Assembly: GCF_021390245.1 (NCBI RefSeq)
Contig: NZ_JAJUXH010000001.1
Location: 310,001-374,000, forward strand
Origin: Dyadobacter sp. CY323
Lineage (GTDB): Bacteria; Bacteroidota; Bacteroidia; Cytophagales; Spirosomataceae
Direction of reading: 5' to 3'
DNA length: 64,000 bases
Under the pieces are notes generated by a model. The model saw nothing but the letters and a program-made list of their open reading frames with translations, made no database searches and was not told where the DNA came from. Shown here piece by piece: positions 28,074-35,511 of this stretch (position 1 is its first letter; the number at the start of each line of letters is the position of its first letter). Made by a program: the position numbers and the translations under genes.

Positions 28074-31000
28074 ATGAGTATCATTAGGTCTGCTCCTGTT
28101 CTGGTAATTTTTTTACTTCTCAATTTCGGATATCAGTTTCAAAGGCCTGATTATCATATTGAAAAAACAGAGATCGCCGATGTTCAGCTCCGGGCTGTGC
28201 AGGACGAAACCAGTGAAACGATCAAAATTTTCCGGGGTACCGAAACCAAACCTATTGTTACACAAAATGCGAAGGCAAACTTCCGGCCATACCTGCACCC
28301 GATCGAGGCGCCGGACGGAAAAGGTGTCTTAACAGAATACAGCCCGGGCCATCACAAACATCAGACCGGCATATACTGGGGCTATACCCGCGTGAATGGC
28401 CGCGACTATTTTCACCACCCCGACGAAGGCTACTGGAAAAGGGTTTCCGCCAAAGTGATCGAATCAAAAGGTGCGGAAGTAAAATGGCAAACTGTATATG
28501 ATCTTCTGGATTCCACCGGTACCGCTGTTTTGACAGAAACACAAAACTGGTCGATCCGCGTGAAAGACGGCAAATATCTCATGGACCTTGAATGGAATGG
28601 AGAAGCCAATACAGACGTGACCATCGGTAAATACGATTACGGCGGCCTGTTCGTACGGATGCCCTGGAAAGCGGGGATCAAAGGAGAGGTAGTGAATGCG
28701 GCGCGTCAGAAAAACGAAAAGGCGGAGGGGCAGGCTGCGATGTGGGTGGATATCGGCATGCAGGTGGAAGGCAGGAATAACCTGGCTCACATTGCCATTC
28801 TGGACCATCCCGGAAACAAAGGGTACCCGCAAACCTGGCGCGTGGACGGACAGCTTGGAGCAGGTCCCGCCCGTGCAAGAAAGGCAGATTGGCATATTAA
28901 AAAAGGTGAAACGGAGACGATCAAGCATGAACTGGTGATTTATACCGGCGAGCTGAACGATGTAGAACTCAACAAAACATTCGGAGAATTCATCGGAAAT
29001 AATGGTACTTACAACACTGCCGCACTCTGGGCAATCGCGCAGAAGGAAGGAAGGGAAGCCAAGTTTCTCAGCGCGCAGGAAGCAGTTGCGGCGATGACGA
29101 TCAAAGAAGGTTTTCAGGTGAATGCCTGGGCATCCGAGCCTATGATGACGCAGCCGATGGCTTTTTGCTGGGACGATCGCGGGCGGATGTGGATTGCCGA
29201 AAATAAGGATTATGAGTCGCGTGGAAAAGGTTTTTCTAATGCCGGTACGAGCCGGATCCTAATCCTCGAAGACACAGATAAGGATGGGGTAGCCGATAAA
29301 AAGACCGTATTTATGGAAGGCATCGCATTTCCCTCAGCCCTGGCGGTGGGTTTCGATGGCGTTTTCATTGGTGCGCCGCCGAATTTGCTTTTTGTCCCGG
29401 ATAAAAACGGGGATGATAAAGCGGATATGGACAATATTGAAGTGTTACTTACCGGCTGGGGAATTCGCGACCGACATGAAACTCTGAATAGTTTTCATTG
29501 GGGGCCGGATGGCTGGTTATATGGTTTGCAGGGTTTTGCAACACCATCCAAAGTGGGTAAACCGGTAGGAAAAGGTAAGTTATTTAAGCACAACGATCCG
29601 TTTCCCGAAAATATAGAGGTTGAAAACGGAGTGGATATCAATGGCGGGGTCTGGCGTTTTCATCCTACCAAAAAAATATTTGAAGTAGTCGCGCACGGTT
29701 TCAGTAATCCCTGGGGCGTGGATTTTGATGCAAAAGGGCAGATGCTGATCACGGCTTGTGTGATCCCGCATTTGTGGCACGTGATCCCGGGCGGCATATA
29801 TCACCGGCAGGGCGGGCAGCATTTCAACCCATATGTTTATAACGACATAAAAACCATTGCGGATCATACGCACCGCTCGGCGCACGGAGGTGCACGGGTG
29901 TACTTGTCGGATGCATTTCCAAAGGATGAGCAGGGTAAGATTTTCATGGCCAACATTCACGAACACGGCATTTTATCCGATATCCTGGTACCAAAAGGTT
30001 CTGGTTTTTCGGGCAAACACGGGGATGAATTTATGATGGCCAACAATGCGCAATGGGTGGGTTTCAGTATGGAAATCGGCCCGGAAGGTGCAATGTACGT
30101 GCTGGACTGGCACGATGCGGATATTTGCGGATCGGATGTGTTGAACTCTGAAACGGGAAGGATATTCAGGATAACTCCCAAAAAATCGCTGGCAGAGAAC
30201 TGGAAAGGCCGATATGATGATCTTAACAAGATGAGTGACGAAGATCTGGCCAGTCTGCAGGCGAGCAAGAGTGACTGGCACGCCCGCCGGGCGAGGGTGA
30301 TCCTGCAAAGCCGTGCAACCAAAGGCAAGATTTCAAAAGCGGCGTTGGATAGGCTTAGTGAATTATATAAATCCAGCGGAAATGCGGACGAGCGGCTTCG
30401 CGCCATGTGGACTTTGAACATCACCGAAAATCTGGATGAAAAAGACCTGATCCTGGCGTTGTCCGATAGCGATGCGCATATCCGTTCCTGGGCGATCCAA
30501 TTTTTGTCAGAGGAAAATAAGCCTTCGCTGCAGGCCACCGCGCAATTTTCCAAAATGGCAATCGAAGATAAATCGGCGGTAGTGCGACTTTATCTGGCGG
30601 CGGCATTGCAGCGAATGGATAATGCTTCTAAATGGACGGTTGCGGAAGGTTTGGTCGCACATGCAGAGGATTCAGAAGATCATAATCTGCCAAAAATGAT
30701 CTGGTTCGGTATCGAGCCATTAGTAAAAGCAAACCCGGAAAAGGCACTCGCGCTGGCCTCAAAATCGAAGATTCCGATGGTTACTCAATTTATCGCACGC
30801 CGTGTGGTGGATGCTGACCAAATTGGGACACTGGTTACTGCGGTTGGAAAAGCGACAACGAACCGGATGCAGCTTTTGGAAGGAATGCGCGACGGACTCG
30901 ACGGTAGAACGGACATTAAAACACCGGCGAACTGGAATGCGGTATATGCGAAATTAAAACAATCCAATGCGAAAACTGCCCAGCTAGCCACCGATCTTAG

Positions 31001-31919
31001 CCGCCAGTTTGGGGATACCGAGGCTTCCAAAGCGGATTTGACAATACTGAAAAACAAGAATGCAGCATTTGAGCAACGAAGTAAAGCGTTGCAATCGCTC
31101 ACAAGCAGGCAGCGGCCAGAGCTGGTAAGCGAGCTGCCCGCATTGCTCGACGATAGCAAGCTTCGCCTGCAGGTGATCCGGAGTATCGCGGCATTTGAAA
31201 ACGAGCCTCTGGCAAAATCACTTATTGAACGTTACCCGAAATTCAGTGCTGCGGAAAAGGCCGAAGCAATTCAAACGCTGGCTTCGCGCCCGAAATCGGG
31301 CTGGCTGCTCACTCAGGCAATTTCGAAAAATGTAATCCCGAAAAACGATATTCCGACCTATGTTGCAAGACAGTTACGCCGGGTAGTAGGCAGCGGTTTC
31401 GTGGAAGTCTGGGGGCCGATTGATCATGTTGCATTTGATGAAAAAGCATATAAAAAATATCGTAACCTGCTGACAGATAAAGCGGTGTCAGAGGCCAGCA
31501 AAGTTCAGGGGCGAATGGTGTTCCAGAAAACCTGCGCACCTTGTCACAAGCTTTATGGCGACGGAGGCATTATCGGGCCGGAGCTCACGGGTTCCAACCG
31601 GGCTAATCTGGATTATTTACTGGGTAACATCCTCGACCCGAGCGGCGAAATTCAGGATGATTACAAAATGGTGGTGGTCACGACCCGCGACGGGCGTACC
31701 TATGTGGGTAATGTGGCAAAGGAAACGGAACGGCAGGTTACCCTTCGCATCGTTGGCCAGGATGCGGTTGTTATCAACAAATCGGACATTCAAACGCGTG
31801 AAGTAACCCCGGCTTCCATGATGCCGACCGGACTACTGGAAAATTTATCTGACAAGGAAGTGACGGAGCTGATCGCGTACCTGAAAACGACTTCACAAAT
31901 AAGTGCTCAGGCGAAGTAG
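28074..31919 (+). CDS. DUF6807 / PVC-type dehydrogenase / HEAT / cytochrome c fusion
   Basis: This is a 1281-residue exported protein. After a signal-like N-terminus (1-20) comes a DUF6807 (PmoA-like) domain (about 25-305, LHPIEAPDGKGVLTEYSPGHHKHQTG region). Next is a PVC-type membrane-bound dehydrogenase beta-propeller (about 340-710, MAFCWDDRGRMWIAENKDYE), then HEAT-like helical repeats (about 730-1130). A heme-binding domain ends it with CAPCH at 1154-1158 and a TRDGRTYVGNV module. Such proteins are known from Planctomycetes and Bacteroidota and are inferred to oxidise sugars, passing electrons to c-heme. DUF6807 fused in front is a complete second module. Electron partner and substrate are unknown. 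Confidence 0.88.
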   Translation: MSIIRSAPVLVIFLLLNFGYQFQRPDYHIEKTEIADVQLRAVQDETSETIKIFRGTETKPIVTQNAKANFRPYLHPIEAPDGKGVLTEYSPGHHKHQTGIYWGYTRVNGRDYFHHPDEGYWKRVSAKVIESKGAEVKWQTVYDLLDSTGTAVLTETQNWSIRVKDGKYLMDLEWNGEANTDVTIGKYDYGGLFVRMPWKAGIKGEVVNAARQKNEKAEGQAAMWVDIGMQVEGRNNLAHIAILDHPGNKGYPQTWRVDGQLGAGPARARKADWHIKKGETETIKHELVIYTGELNDVELNKTFGEFIGNNGTYNTAALWAIAQKEGREAKFLSAQEAVAAMTIKEGFQVNAWASEPMMTQPMAFCWDDRGRMWIAENKDYESRGKGFSNAGTSRILILEDTDKDGVADKKTVFMEGIAFPSALAVGFDGVFIGAPPNLLFVPDKNGDDKADMDNIEVLLTGWGIRDRHETLNSFHWGPDGWLYGLQGFATPSKVGKPVGKGKLFKHNDPFPENIEVENGVDINGGVWRFHPTKKIFEVVAHGFSNPWGVDFDAKGQMLITACVIPHLWHVIPGGIYHRQGGQHFNPYVYNDIKTIADHTHRSAHGGARVYLSDAFPKDEQGKIFMANIHEHGILSDILVPKGSGFSGKHGDEFMMANNAQWVGFSMEIGPEGAMYVLDWHDADICGSDVLNSETGRIFRITPKKSLAENWKGRYDDLNKMSDEDLASLQASKSDWHARRARVILQSRATKGKISKAALDRLSELYKSSGNADERLRAMWTLNITENLDEKDLILALSDSDAHIRSWAIQFLSEENKPSLQATAQFSKMAIEDKSAVVRLYLAAALQRMDNASKWTVAEGLVAHAEDSEDHNLPKMIWFGIEPLVKANPEKALALASKSKIPMVTQFIARRVVDADQIGTLVTAVGKATTNRMQLLEGMRDGLDGRTDIKTPANWNAVYAKLKQSNAKTAQLATDLSRQFGDTEASKADLTILKNKNAAFEQRSKALQSLTSRQRPELVSELPALLDDSKLRLQVIRSIAAFENEPLAKSLIERYPKFSAAEKAEAIQTLASRPKSGWLLTQAISKNVIPKNDIPTYVARQLRRVVGSGFVEVWGPIDHVAFDEKAYKKYRNLLTDKAVSEASKVQGRMVFQKTCAPCHKLYGDGGIIGPELTGSNRANLDYLLGNILDPSGEIQDDYKMVVVTTRDGRTYVGNVAKETERQVTLRIVGQDAVVINKSDIQTREVTPASMMPTGLLENLSDKEVTELIAYLKTTSQISAQAK

Positions 31920-32001
31920 ACAATATAGTATAAAAACAGTAATTAATTGTAGCATAACGACTTTTGACCTATATTAATACTCAAATCAAAAAGTCGGGAC
32001 T

Positions 32002-33126
32002 ATGCGATCAGGTGTTAAGGTACTCGTAGCTCTTTTTGCTTTTTCTTTATCCGTTCATTTTTTGCAGGCCGAGCAACCTGCCACATTGAAAATCGGCGCC
32101 GCTGCCCCGGATTTTAACTTGCTGGGTGTCGATGGCAAGCGTTATTCGTTGAAAAGCTTCGCATCGGCAGATGTCCTGGCCATTGTATTTACCTGTAACC
32201 ATTGTCCCACGGCGCAGGCTTACGAGGAACGGATCAAACGCATTACGGCTGATTACAAAGCGAAAAAGGTAGCGGTCGTTGCAATCTCGTCGAACGACCC
32301 GAAAGCGATCCGGCTGGATGAACTAGGCTACACCGATTTGAGCGATACGTATGCGGAAATGAAGCTGCGGTCGGAAGATATGGCTTACAATTTCCCCTAT
32401 CTTTTTGACGGTGACGACCAAAAAATCGCAAATGCATATGGCCCGGTTGCTACCCCGCATATTTTCATTTTCGATAAAGCAAGAAAACTTCAATATAACG
32501 GCAGGATCGATGATGTGGAGAAGCCGACGGGAACGCCAAAAAACCTGGACGCCCGCAATGCGCTGGATGCATTAGTTGCCGGCAAGCCGGTGCCGGCACC
32601 GACTACGAAAACATTTGGCTGCTCTATGAAGTGGATCTCCAAAGAACATGGTGTTCAGGATGAGCAAGCGGGATGGGCGAAAGAGCCGGTGAACCTCGAA
32701 ACCATCGACGAGGCAGGGATTAGGGAATTGATTCAAAATAAATCGGATAAACTCCGGCTGATCAACGTTTGGGCCACCTGGTGCGGCCCCTGCGTTACCG
32801 AATTCCCGGATTTCATGACGATGCACCACATGTACCGCGGCCGTGATTTCGAATTTATCTCGATCAGTGCGGACAGTCCGGATAAGAAGCCGAAAGCGCT
32901 GAAATTCCTGCAGGGAAAGTTTGCTTCCAACAAGAATTTTATTTTCAATATCGAGGATAAATATAAGCTGATTGAAGCGGTAGATCCGAAATGGCAGGGT
33001 GCTTTACCCTATACTTTGCTTGTCGAACCCGGCGGAAAGATCGTTTATTCGGCACAGGGGCCTATCAATCCGGCAAAAATGAAAAAGCTCATTGTTGAGA
33101 ATAAATACGTAGGCCGGTATTATTAA
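32002..33126 (+). CDS. Periplasmic protein with two thioredoxin-like domains (redoxin + TlpA type)
   Basis: This is a 374-residue protein with a signal peptide (about 1-23, HFLQAEQ). The first thioredoxin fold (about 28-205) is of AhpC/TSA type with FTCNHCPTAQAYEER, a C-x-x-C pair in the redox position. The second (about 225-374) is TlpA-like with WATWCGPCVTEFP, a classic WCxxC. Two different redox folds in one chain suggest an internal electron-relay partner for periplasmic proteins. It follows the cytochrome fusion by 83 bases in the same direction, so thiol chemistry for cytochrome c maturation is possible but not shown. Confidence 0.88.
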   Translation: MRSGVKVLVALFAFSLSVHFLQAEQPATLKIGAAAPDFNLLGVDGKRYSLKSFASADVLAIVFTCNHCPTAQAYEERIKRITADYKAKKVAVVAISSNDPKAIRLDELGYTDLSDTYAEMKLRSEDMAYNFPYLFDGDDQKIANAYGPVATPHIFIFDKARKLQYNGRIDDVEKPTGTPKNLDARNALDALVAGKPVPAPTTKTFGCSMKWISKEHGVQDEQAGWAKEPVNLETIDEAGIRELIQNKSDKLRLINVWATWCGPCVTEFPDFMTMHHMYRGRDFEFISISADSPDKKPKALKFLQGKFASNKNFIFNIEDKYKLIEAVDPKWQGALPYTLLVEPGGKIVYSAQGPINPAKMKKLIVENKYVGRYY

Positions 33127-33154
33127 ACGTTCAAACAACTTTTAACAGAAATTC

Positions 33155-34162
33155 ATGGAAGATCAAGACTTTTCAAGACGCAGGTTTTTAGGAACCACGG
33201 CACTCGCAGCTGCTGGTCTGGCATTGGTACGTACACCGATTTTTGGTGCGCCGGCCATTATTAAAAACCTGGGCAAACCGAATTCCCTTTTTAATGGCGT
33301 ACAGGTTGGCGCGATTACCTATTCCTGGCGCAGCCTTCCGGGCAGTGCGGAGGATATATTGAAATACTGCATTGAATGTAATATCAGCGCGATCGAACTC
33401 ATGGGGCCTACGGCCGAATCATTTGCGGGTGCGCCGGAAGCACCTCCACGTCCAAGCTTTGCACCCGGACCCGATGGCAAACGTCCGGAAATGACGGATG
33501 AGCAAAAGGCGGCTCAGAAAGAATATGGCACAAAACTGGCCGAATGGCGGGCAAAAGTGTCGATGGATAAATTTGCTCAGTTGAAAAAAATGTATAATGC
33601 GGCAGGCGTGAGCATTTATGGCTACAAGCCGAGCGCGCTGGGTGTAAACAATACCGACGCAGAAGTGGATTACGCATTCCGGGCGGCGAAAGCGTTGGGA
33701 GCAAATCAGGCTAATGTAGAGTTGCCAAACGATGCTGCGCAAACGAAACGACTCGGTGACATTGCTGCTAAAAACAAGGTGTATGTAGGTTACCACGGTC
33801 ACACGCAGCAAACACCGACCTGGTGGGATACGGCGCTCGGACAGTCGAAATACAATGCGATGAACTTTGATATGGGACATTATGTCGCTGCTGGCTTCGA
33901 TCCGATCCCATTAATAGAAGCAAAGCAGGACCACATTGTGAGTATGCACGTGAAAGACCGGAAAAATAAGGAGCACGGCGGCGCCAACGTGGTATGGGGC
34001 GAAGGCGATACGCCCATCACCGCGGTACTGGAGCTTATGCGGGCAAGGAAATACAAATTTCCGGCAACCATCGAGCTGGAATATGAAATCCCAGCAGGCT
34101 CAGATCCTTTGAAGGAAACGGCTAAATGCGTAGAGTACGCGAAAAAGGCGCTGGGGGCGTAG
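33155..34162 (+). CDS. Exported sugar phosphate isomerase/epimerase-like TIM-barrel protein
   Basis: This 335-residue protein has a twin-arginine leader (DFSRRRFLGTTALAAAGLAL) and an AP-endonuclease-2/xylose-isomerase-like TIM barrel. Barrel features include CNISAIELMG, VYVGYHGH, NFDMGHYVAAG, SMHVKDR and ATIELEYE, the last supplying the metal-binding Glu. An insert rich in Pro and Gly (about 95-125, APPRPSFAPGPDG) is unusual. Exported members probably act on oxidised or keto sugars rather than sugar phosphates. It starts 28 bases after the thioredoxin gene. Confidence 0.88.
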   Translation: MEDQDFSRRRFLGTTALAAAGLALVRTPIFGAPAIIKNLGKPNSLFNGVQVGAITYSWRSLPGSAEDILKYCIECNISAIELMGPTAESFAGAPEAPPRPSFAPGPDGKRPEMTDEQKAAQKEYGTKLAEWRAKVSMDKFAQLKKMYNAAGVSIYGYKPSALGVNNTDAEVDYAFRAAKALGANQANVELPNDAAQTKRLGDIAAKNKVYVGYHGHTQQTPTWWDTALGQSKYNAMNFDMGHYVAAGFDPIPLIEAKQDHIVSMHVKDRKNKEHGGANVVWGEGDTPITAVLELMRARKYKFPATIELEYEIPAGSDPLKETAKCVEYAKKALGA

Positions 34163-34187
34163 GGTTTGGGTTAATGAATTAACAGAA

Positions 34188-34218
34188 GTGCGTCGGCTGA
34201 TTCAGCTGACGCACTTTT
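34188..34218 (+). terminator. Rho-independent terminator
   Basis: GTGCGTCGGCT pairs with AGCTGACGCAC (34188-34214) and is followed by TTTT. It ends the 28074-34162 gene group and marks the boundary before the RAYT region. Confidence 0.85.
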
Positions 34219-34260
34219 CGGTTTTATGCCCTTTCGTTCAGAAATGGATTTACGATCGCG

Positions 34261-34317
34261 GCAGTTGGTGCTCGCCGCAGTTGGTGTTTCGCCGCAGTTG
34301 GTGTTGTCACCAACTGC
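34261..34317 (+). repeat. REP-like palindrome with two half copies, upstream of RAYT
   Basis: GCAGTTGGTG occurs three times (34261-34270, 34277-34286, 34294-34303) at 16-17-base spacing. The third copy continues into a perfect inverted repeat with 10-bp arms and a TTGT loop (34294-34317). The inner 18 bases are identical to the palindrome downstream of the transposase. It lies 70 bases before the RAYT start. Confidence 0.85.
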
Positions 34318-34386
34318 CCGCCAAGCGAGACGATGTGACTTTTATGGTTGTGAAACGTATCAAGTTAGTAAATCAACTAGCCTGAC

Positions 34387-34902
34387 ATGTATCACCATCA
34401 CATCCAATTTTTCACAGCCACCAATCTCTGGTGGAAGAAACTTCTACTTCAGGATAAATACAAGGATATTGTAATCGACAGTCTTCGTTTCCTGGTTGAA
34501 AAGCAAAGAGTGAAAGTGCATGCTTTTGTCATCATGCCCAATCACATTCATTTAATGTGGAGGATTGATAAAGCGTTCCTTCTTCAGGATGTTCAACGTG
34601 ATTTCTTAAAATTCACTGCACAGCAGATTAAGTTCGACTTACTGGATTCTGATCCTGAACTTCTTGCCCAGTTCGAGGTAAATCTGCGCGATCGGAGATA
34701 TCAATTCTGGGAGAGGAACCCGTTGAGTATTGATTTGTATTCACCTTGGGTTTTGAAGCAAAAGTTACGTTACATTCATCGGAATCCGCTTCAAGAGAGA
34801 TGGAAGTTGGTTGATGATGAATGTGATTATTGGTATAGCTCGGCAAGATTTTATTCCTCGGGGATTGATGATTTTGGCTTTTTGACACATTACCAGGATT
34901 AG
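34387..34902 (+). CDS. REP-associated tyrosine transposase (RAYT, IS200-like Y1 family)
   Basis: This 171-residue protein has the HUH metal motif in FVIMPNHIHLMW and the nucleophile region LRYIHRNPLQERWKL. The C-terminal ending YWYSSARFYSSG is typical of RAYTs rather than of full IS200 elements. RAYTs nick and process REP/BIME palindromes and are normally single-copy and immobile themselves. The flanking palindromes (34294-34317, 34965-34988, 35015-35038) are the likely cognate targets. The stop codon is followed immediately by a GC-only tract. Confidence 0.9.
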   Translation: MYHHHIQFFTATNLWWKKLLLQDKYKDIVIDSLRFLVEKQRVKVHAFVIMPNHIHLMWRIDKAFLLQDVQRDFLKFTAQQIKFDLLDSDPELLAQFEVNLRDRRYQFWERNPLSIDLYSPWVLKQKLRYIHRNPLQERWKLVDDECDYWYSSARFYSSGIDDFGFLTHYQD

Positions 34903-34965
34903 CGCGCCCGGCCGCGCGATGTCGATCGCCGCCCCGCGGGCCGCCGCCCCGCCGCCGCCCCGCCG
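34903..34965. repeat. GC-only tract with CCGCC/CCCC repeats
   Basis: Only five of 63 bases are A or T, against a roughly half-GC background. It starts right after the RAYT stop with CGCGCCCGGCCGCGCG (an imperfect palindrome) and continues as iterated GCCGCCCC units before the REP-like palindrome. It is non-coding as far as can be seen. Confidence 0.8.
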
Positions 34966-35038
34966 TTGTTGGTGTTGTCACCAACAACAACTCTATTTAG
35001 GTGTATAGTGGCGGTTTGTTGGTGACAACACCAACAAA
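34965..35038. repeat. Inverted pair of REP-like palindromes (BIME-like)
   Basis: GTTGTTGGTG-TTGT-CACCAACAAC (34965-34988) and TTTGTTGGTG-ACAA-CACCAACAAA (35015-35038) share the 18-base core of the upstream palindrome; the second is the reverse complement in its loop, so the two face opposite ways with 26 bases between. This is the arrangement of a REPIN/BIME next to a RAYT. Confidence 0.85.
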
Positions 35039-35054
35039 TGTCATCCTAAATATC

Positions 35055-35082
35055 TTTTCGTACGAAATATTTCCTACCTTTG
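35055..35082 (+). promoter_or_regulatory. Promoter and palindromic candidate operator for blaI-like gene
   Basis: TACCTTTG at 35075-35082 fits the Bacteroidota -7 element; TTTT at 35055 is a weak -33. The perfect 12-bp palindrome TTTCGTACGAAA (35056-35067) lies between them and is a reasonable binding site for the BlaI-type repressor encoded 30 bases downstream. Confidence 0.55.
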
Positions 35083-35111
35083 AGGCGTTAGGTAATAAAT
35101 GCGATTTTTTA

Positions 35112-35477
35112 ATGGAACCGACGAAATCAGAATTGGAAATACTGCAGGTGCTTTGGGAGCATGGACCATCGACCGTGCGGTTTGTAAATGACAAATTGAA
35201 TGAGGAAAAACGTGCAGTACAATACTCCTCGACGTTGAAACTCATGCAGATCATGGCGGAAAAAGGCATTCTCGCCAGAGATGAAAGCAGTATGAAGCAC
35301 ATATATAGTCCGGCGGAGGAAGAAGATAAGACAAAAACAGCCTTGCTGGAACGCTTTGTGGACTCGATGTACAAAGGTTCAGCGGCAAGTTTAGTAATGC
35401 AGCTTTTTGGTAACAAAAATACGTCTTCGCAGGATCTCGACGAGATCAAGGATTTTCTGAAAAAGCTCGATAAATGA
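35112..35477 (+). CDS. BlaI/MecI/CopY family repressor
   Basis: This is a 121-residue protein starting MEPTKSELEILQVLWEHGPS, the winged-helix start typical of BlaI/MecI. Recognition-helix residues are in AVQYSSTLKLMQIM and a C-terminal dimerisation helix follows (LLERFVDSMYKGS...IKDFLKKLDK). These repressors are inactivated when a partner M56 protease is triggered; the next gene encodes such a partner 34 bases downstream. The frame is open further upstream through the REP palindrome but the family start is at 35112. Confidence 0.93.
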   Translation: MEPTKSELEILQVLWEHGPSTVRFVNDKLNEEKRAVQYSSTLKLMQIMAEKGILARDESSMKHIYSPAEEEDKTKTALLERFVDSMYKGSAASLVMQLFGNKNTSSQDLDEIKDFLKKLDK

Positions 35478-35511
35478 TTCATTAGAGTCCACCTGAATTA
35501 ATCGAATAGCC

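Noticed and set aside
34261-34317. Possible mini CRISPR array (three repeats)
   Set aside because: Units are 10 bases with 6-7-base gaps and the last is a palindrome matching the RAYT targets; no cas genes.
34628-34990. 120-residue minus-strand frame over the RAYT 3' end
   Set aside because: Shadow of RAYT plus the GC-only tract; Arg/Gly-rich composition is a by-product of GC repeats.
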